Shown: positions 48,715-52,980 of the stretch, one piece after another | How positions within the stretch are numbered: position 1 is the stretch's first letter | Layout: each line of letters starts with the position of its first letter | From: JAKFWI01 sp031398975 | GTDB lineage: Bacteria; Pseudomonadota; Alphaproteobacteria; Caulobacterales; Aquidulcibacteraceae | DNA: 52,980 nt | Direction of reading: 5' to 3' | Assembly: GCA_031398975.1 (NCBI GenBank) | Contig: JANNOI010000052.1 | Coordinates: forward strand, 1-52,980 | The notes under the pieces: generated by a model | The model's database searches: none | Told to the model about the DNA's origin: nothing | What the model saw: only the letters and a program-made list of their open reading frames with translations | Translations under genes and position numbers: made by a program

Positions 48715-48879
48715 GAAAAGCTCCCAAGCCCGCGCTTCGTTGCGGCGCGGCTTTCCCATAGCGCAAATTCGCCAAGCCCGCTCAAGTTCCCCTTGCGGTT
48801 TTGCACGGGCCCCCGAGCGCGGCGAGGGCGGCCATCAGCAGCCTTTCCGGCGCGGGGCGGGCCTGCTACCTCCGAACCC

Positions 48880-50688
48880 ATGCCCATCGCCCGCGACCGC
48901 ATCCGCAATTTCTCCATCGTCGCCCATATCGACCATGGAAAATCCACCCTCTCCGACCGCCTGATCCAGACCACGGGGGGCTTGAGCGCGCGGGAGATGA
49001 CCGAGCAGGTGCTCGATTCCATGGATATCGAGCGCGAGCGCGGGATCACCATCAAGGCCCAGACGGTGCGCCTCGATTACACGGCCAAGGACGGGCAGGC
49101 CTATGTGCTCAACCTGATCGACACGCCCGGCCATGTCGATTTCGCTTATGAGGTCTCGCGCAGCCTCGCGGCCTGCGAGGGCGCGCTTCTGGTGGTGGAC
49201 GCAAGCCAGGGGGTGGAGGCCCAGACGCTGGCGAACGTCTATCAGGCGCTCGACAACGATCTCGAGATCGTGCCCGTGCTCAACAAGATCGATCTCCCGG
49301 CCGCGGAGCCGGAGCGGATCAAGCAGCAGATCGAGGACGTGATCGGGATCGACGCCACGGACGCGGTGCTCATCTCGGCCAAGACCGGGCTCGGAATCGA
49401 GGCGGTGCTCGAAGCCATCGTCACCCGCCTGCCCCCGCCCAAACAGGGCGACCCCGACAAGCCGCTCAAGGCCATGCTCGTGGACGCCTGGTACGACCAA
49501 TATATGGGCGTCGTCGTGCTGGTGCGGGTGATCGACGGCGTGCTGAAAAAGGGTATGCGCGTCAAGCTGATGGCGAGCGAGGCGGCCTATGGGGTGGAAA
49601 AGGTGGGCGTGTTCCGCCCCAAGCCCCAGGACGCGGAAAGCCTCGGCCCCGGCGAGATCGGCTTTTTGACGGGTGCGATCAAAGAAGTGGCCGATGCGCG
49701 CGTGGGCGACACGATCACCGAGGAAAAGCGCCCCACCGCCGAGGCGCTGCCCGGCTTCAAGCCGGCCCAGCCGGTCGTGTTCTGCGGGCTCTTCCCGGTC
49801 GACGCCGCACAGTTCGAGGATTTGCGCGCCGCAATGGGGCGGCTACGGCTCAATGATGCGAGCTTCACCTGGGAGATGGAGACGAGCGCCGCGCTCGGCT
49901 TCGGCTTCCGCTGCGGCTTCCTGGGCCTCCTGCATCTGGAGATCGTTCAGGAACGGCTCACGCGGGAGTTCAACCTCGACCTGATCGCCACCGCCCCCAG
50001 CGTCGTCTACCGCATCACCCTGAACGACGGGCGGGTGCTCGAATTGCACAACCCGGCCGACATGCCGGACGTGGTCAAGATCAAGGACATCGCCGAGCCC
50101 TGGATAAAGGCCACCATCCTTACGCCGGACGATTATCTCGGCGCCATCCTGAAGCTGTGCCAAGACCGGCGGGGCCAGCAGCGCAACCTCTCCTATGTCG
50201 GGACGCGCGCGATGGTAGAGTACGACCTGCCGCTCAACGAGGTGGTGTTCGACTTCTACGACCGGCTGAAGAGCGTCTCCAAGGGCTATGCGAGCTTCGA
50301 CTACCACATCGACGATTACCGCACGGGCGATCTCGTCAAGATGCAGATCCTCGTCAACGAAGAGCCGGTGGACGCGCTCTCCATGCTCGTGCACCGCGCG
50401 CGGGCCGAGCAGCGCGGGCGGGCCATGTGCGAGAAGCTGAAGGAGCTAATCCCCCAGCACCTGTTCAAGATCCCGATCCAGGCCGCGCTGGGCGGGCGCG
50501 TGGTGGCGCGCGAGACGATCAGCGCGCTCCGCAAGGACGTGACGGCGAAATGCTATGGCGGGGACGCCTCGCGCAAGCGCAAGCTGCTCGACAAGCAGAA
50601 GGAGGGGAAGAAAAAGATGCGCCAGTTCGGCAAGGTCGACATCCCCCAGGAAGCCTTCATCGCCGCCCTGAAGATGGACGAGGACTGA
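48880..50688 (+). CDS. lepA: Elongation factor 4 (back-translocating GTPase)
   Basis: About 602 residues from the ATG at 48880; the frame is open upstream. GTPase motifs are NFSIVAHIDHGKSTLSDRL (G1), DTPGHVDFAYE (G3) and NKIDLPAAEPERIKQQIED (G4). The LepA-specific C-terminal domain includes RKRKLLDKQKEGKKKMRQFGKVDIPQEAFIAALK. It associates with the inner membrane and ribosome. The stop is six bases from repeat copy 3, which separates it from convergent aroA. Confidence 0.97.
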   Translation: MPIARDRIRNFSIVAHIDHGKSTLSDRLIQTTGGLSAREMTEQVLDSMDIERERGITIKAQTVRLDYTAKDGQAYVLNLIDTPGHVDFAYEVSRSLAACEGALLVVDASQGVEAQTLANVYQALDNDLEIVPVLNKIDLPAAEPERIKQQIEDVIGIDATDAVLISAKTGLGIEAVLEAIVTRLPPPKQGDPDKPLKAMLVDAWYDQYMGVVVLVRVIDGVLKKGMRVKLMASEAAYGVEKVGVFRPKPQDAESLGPGEIGFLTGAIKEVADARVGDTITEEKRPTAEALPGFKPAQPVVFCGLFPVDAAQFEDLRAAMGRLRLNDASFTWEMETSAALGFGFRCGFLGLLHLEIVQERLTREFNLDLIATAPSVVYRITLNDGRVLELHNPADMPDVVKIKDIAEPWIKATILTPDDYLGAILKLCQDRRGQQRNLSYVGTRAMVEYDLPLNEVVFDFYDRLKSVSKGYASFDYHIDDYRTGDLVKMQILVNEEPVDALSMLVHRARAEQRGRAMCEKLKELIPQHLFKIPIQAALGGRVVARETISALRKDVTAKCYGGDASRKRKLLDKQKEGKKKMRQFGKVDIPQEAFIAALKMDED

Positions 50689-50690
50689 CT

Positions 50691-50741
50691 TAGAGCGGTT
50701 CTCGTCCGAAAACCGCGTAACACTTTTCGGGAAACGGTCTA
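50691..50741. repeat. Intergenic palindromic repeat, copy 3 (reduced)
   Basis: This shorter copy starts with the module A edge TAGAGCGGTT and continues as module B (CTCGTCCG...AAACGGTCTA). Module A's central palindrome is missing, so it looks like a deletion or hybrid. It lies between the convergent lepA and aroA genes. Its last three bases on the plus strand (CTA) are the aroA TAG stop. Confidence 0.88.
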
Positions 50742-52046
50742 AACCGGCGTGATCGGAGCACCCAAACGGGACATCAGGGCGACAAAGTCCGGGAAGCTCG
50801 TGGCGATCATGTCTGCGCTGTCCACCGCGACCGGTTCGGCCGCGGCCAGGCCCAGCACGAGATGGCTCATGGCGATGCGGTGGTCGCCCCCGGCGGCCAC
50901 CTCTGCGCCCCCCCGGACCGTTCCCCCGCGCACAACCAAGCCCTCCGGCTCCTCACGCACGTCCACCCCGCACGCGGCGAGGCCCCGGGCCATCAGCGCG
51001 ATGCGATCGCTTTCCTTCACCCGCATCTCCCCGATCCCGGCCATGCGCGTCTCGCCTGCCGCGAACGCGGCCGCCACGGCGAGGATGGGGTATTCGTCGA
51101 TCATGGAGGGCGCCCGCCCGGGGGGAACCTCTAGGCCGCGCAAGGGCGAGTGGCGCACCCGCAGATCGCCCACGCTCTCCCCGCCCGCCTCGCGGAGGTT
51201 TAAGACTTCGAGGTCCCCGCCCATCTGGCGCAGCGTGTCATAGAGCCCGGTCCGCAGCGGGTTCAGGAGCACGCCCTTCACCGTCACGTCCGAGCCCGGT
51301 ACGATCAGCGCCGCCACCACCAGAAACGCCGCCGAAGACGGATCGCCCGGCACGTCCACCGCGGCGGCGCGTAGCGGCTGGCCTCCCGCGATGGCGATCG
51401 CCCGCCCGCCGCCGGGCAGCGTCGTAATGTCAAGCGCTGCGCCGAAAGCGGCCAGCATGCGTTCGGTATGGTCGCGCGTAGGCTCGGGCTCGATCACTTC
51501 CGTGCGCCCTTGCGCGCGCAGGGCCGCGAGCAGGATGGCGGACTTCACCTGCGCGGAGGCCACCGGCAGGCGGTACTCGATCGCACGCAGATCCCCGCCC
51601 TCCATCGTCAGCGGCAGCCGGTCTCGCGAGCGCGTCAGGAAGCGTGCGCCCATCGCGGCGAGCGGGGTGGTGACCCGCCCCATCGGGCGCCCGCGCAAGG
51701 AGGCGTCGCCGGTGAAGGTGGCGCGCAAAGCTTGGCCCGCCGCCGCCCCGAGGATCAGGCGCACGCCGGTGCCCGAATTGCCGCAATCGATCACGTCCTC
51801 GGGCTCGGCGAAGCCGCCCCGCCCCTCCACCCGCCAGCGCCCGGGCGCGAGCCGCTCCACGCGCGCGCCGAAGGCGGCCATGGCGGCGGCGGTGCGCAGC
51901 ACGTCCTCGCCCTCCAGCAGGCCCTCGATCTCGCTGACCCCCTCCGCGAGGGCTGCAAGGATCAGCGCGCGGTGGGAGATCGACTTGTCCCCCGGGAGGC
52001 GGATATGGCCTGCGAGCGGCCCCGACCGCTGCGCTTGAAGACGCAT
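50739..52046 (-). CDS. aroA: 5-enolpyruvylshikimate-3-phosphate synthase
   Basis: About 435 residues from the ATG at 52046; the upstream extension is not conserved. The N-terminus contains LPGDKSISHRALILAALAEG, and the active-site loop DCGNSGTGVRLILGAAA follows. Later conserved segments are PGDPSSAAFLVVAALIVPGSDVTVKG and DEYPILAVAAAFAAGET with the catalytic Asp-Glu. The DKSISHR and NSGTG variants suggest a class II-like enzyme. The stop lies in repeat copy 3. Confidence 0.96.
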   Translation of the reverse strand: MRLQAQRSGPLAGHIRLPGDKSISHRALILAALAEGVSEIEGLLEGEDVLRTAAAMAAFGARVERLAPGRWRVEGRGGFAEPEDVIDCGNSGTGVRLILGAAAGQALRATFTGDASLRGRPMGRVTTPLAAMGARFLTRSRDRLPLTMEGGDLRAIEYRLPVASAQVKSAILLAALRAQGRTEVIEPEPTRDHTERMLAAFGAALDITTLPGGGRAIAIAGGQPLRAAAVDVPGDPSSAAFLVVAALIVPGSDVTVKGVLLNPLRTGLYDTLRQMGGDLEVLNLREAGGESVGDLRVRHSPLRGLEVPPGRAPSMIDEYPILAVAAAFAAGETRMAGIGEMRVKESDRIALMARGLAACGVDVREEPEGLVVRGGTVRGGAEVAAGGDHRIAMSHLVLGLAAAEPVAVDSADMIATSFPDFVALMSRLGAPITPV

Positions 52047-52147
52047 GAGAACAGCCCGAACAGGCCCGGCGGCGGGCGCGACAAAGCTTTTGACAGCGGC
52101 CCCCGCGCGTGGCAAGCGGAGCGCCCTCAAATCGGGGGTGCGCCTGC

Positions 52148-52630
52148 GTGTCGAAGCCGGAACTCGGGGACAAGCAAATCTGTCCCTCTTGCGCGTCGAA
52201 ATTCTACGATCTGACCCGGCGCCCGGCCGTGTGCCCCAAGTGCAAAACCGCCTTCGACCCCGCCGACGAAACGATCAAGCTGAAGCGCGTGCGCGCCCGC
52301 CCGCCCGTCTATGAGACCGAGGCCGAAGAGGAAGAGGAGGTCGACGCCAAGCCCGTCGAGTCCGACGAGGAGGAGGTGGAGGACACCCCGGAGCTGGACG
52401 AAGCCGTCGCCGACGCGCCCGAGCTGATCGAGGACGACGAGGAGGAACCCGTCGTCGCCGAGGACGACGCCCTCCCCGAAGGCTTCTCCGAAGACACCCC
52501 CGACCTCGACGAGGAAGTCGCCGCGGAGGAGGAAGAAGACGACAGCGTGCCCATGCTCGAGGACGACGAGGAATTCGAGGGCGACGAACTGGGCGAGATC
52601 TCCGACGAGGAAGACGAGCCCGGCCGCTGA
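52148..52630 (+). CDS. TIGR02300 family 'FYDLN' acidic protein
   Basis: About 160 residues from the GTG at 52148. The N-terminus has a zinc-ribbon (CPSCASKFYDLTRRPAVCPKC) with two CxxC pairs and the FYDL motif of TIGR02300. The rest is almost entirely Asp/Glu-rich and low-complexity (residues about 60-160). The family is restricted to Alphaproteobacteria and unexplained. It is divergent from aroA and precedes a tRNA-Ala gene, a common alphaproteobacterial arrangement. Confidence 0.88.
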   Translation: MSKPELGDKQICPSCASKFYDLTRRPAVCPKCKTAFDPADETIKLKRVRARPPVYETEAEEEEEVDAKPVESDEEEVEDTPELDEAVADAPELIEDDEEEPVVAEDDALPEGFSEDTPDLDEEVAAEEEEDDSVPMLEDDEEFEGDELGEISDEEDEPGR

Positions 52631-52717
52631 GCCAGCGCGCGGGCTGCGCTTGATGTGAACGGCGGCGGGGCGTATACCCCCCGCCTCCCGCGTCCCGCCC
52701 CCAGGCGGCGGCGCATC

Positions 52718-52793
<76 letters not shown>

Positions 52794-52846
52794 TTTCCCC
52801 GCCGATATGCAAACGCATGGCGGTGCGCTCGCTCGCGCACGCTAGA

Positions 52847-52980
52847 TGTGCGTTCTGAGCGGGTTGTTCACGGGAGCTGAAACCGGGACGCTGGTGGTTG
52901 CGACGCCAACCATTCTCCTGGGAGACCCCCGTGAACGCGCACAGGAATGCCAGAACCACGCCGCATATTCGAGAGTTGAT
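52847..52980 (+). mobile_element. IS481-family insertion sequence, 5' tip only
   Basis: The tip begins TGTGCGTTCTGAGC and is flanked by GCTAGA at 52841-52846, an NCTAGN target. Reading right, a GTG at 52931 with GGGAGA upstream starts the transposase. The sequence is the exact inverted copy of positions 3-136 plus the shared CTAG part of the target. The flanking base differs from the left copy (TCTAGA), so the two are separate insertions. Confidence 0.85.
52931..52980 (+). CDS. IS481-family transposase, N-terminal fragment (right copy)
   Basis: Sixteen codons from a GTG start, identical in sequence to the left-edge fragment, running off the right edge. The catalytic DDE domain is outside the window. 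Its orientation is outward, mirror-image to the left copy. Confidence 0.75.
   Translation, partial: MNAHRNARTTPHIREL

Noticed and set aside
52320..52630. Repeat-like GAGGA/GACGA tract as tandem repeat or CRISPR
   Set aside because: It encodes the acidic tail of TIGR02300; there are no regular repeats and spacers. No CRISPR array was seen anywhere in the window.

Overview
The window is a GC-rich, densely packed bacterial chromosome segment. Its gene content points to Alphaproteobacteria: COQ7-type ubiquinone hydroxylase, an NDUFAF5-like methyltransferase, the DUF1178/nitrilase/glutaredoxin/ComF block, EipA (DUF1134), a TIGR02300 'FYDLN' acidic protein beside aroA, and an aquaglyceroporin-type arsenic cluster. 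The order within the class cannot be fixed from sequence reading alone. Bases 3-141 are the exact reverse complement of 52842-52980. Both ends are the 5' tips of IS481-family elements whose transposases read out of the window, so this is probably a whole contig broken at two IS copies.

Layout. 1-9250: IS tip, palindromic repeat, DUF1178-nitrilase-grxC-comF, NDUFAF5-like methyltransferase, coq7-dsbB, exoD and a YqaA-like membrane protein, a CitE-like lyase, pdxY and a serine hydrolase. 9250-16900: rarD, a frameshifted small gene, asd, leuB, leuD, leuC, dapF (interrupted by an opposite-strand Uma2-type nuclease gene). 16900-24925: S9 peptidase, APC permease, a divergent oxyR/catalase pair and a phytoene-dehydrogenase-like oxidoreductase. 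24922-29391: a compact unit of a membrane EAL phosphodiesterase with a degenerate GGDEF domain, a periplasmic cupredoxin, a DUF3034 protein and a secreted truncated hemoglobin. 29500-34790: argG, a second CoA-ester lyase, leuA with a Leu-rich leader and attenuator, and a VTT membrane protein. 34841-36834: arsR-arsC-aqpS and a GIY-YIG protein. 37013-43761: two TPR-like proteins and a sugar-transfer block (SDR, GT4, two GT9). 42248-48091: infC-rpmI-rplT-pheS-pheT with one GT9 gene inserted. 48100-52793: eipA, lepA, aroA, TIGR02300 and tRNA-Ala(GGC).

The complete leucine branch (leuA, leuB, leuCD) lies in the window together with the diaminopimelate genes asd and dapF. leuA carries a 27-codon leader peptide with six Leu codons in ten, four of them CTT, followed by mutually exclusive hairpins: a classical attenuator. 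Three copies of an intergenic palindrome sit at the 3' ends of genes and each supplies the TAG stop codon of the gene that runs into it; two are clearly between convergent genes. infC appears to start at a rare ATA codon, and pheS and pheT are bridged by a 14-residue micro-ORF that overlaps both.

The most interesting candidate system is the EAL/cupredoxin/DUF3034/hemoglobin cluster at 24922-29391. Its parts suggest a periplasmic metal/heme sensing or redox module feeding into c-di-GMP turnover. That function is inference, not demonstrated.
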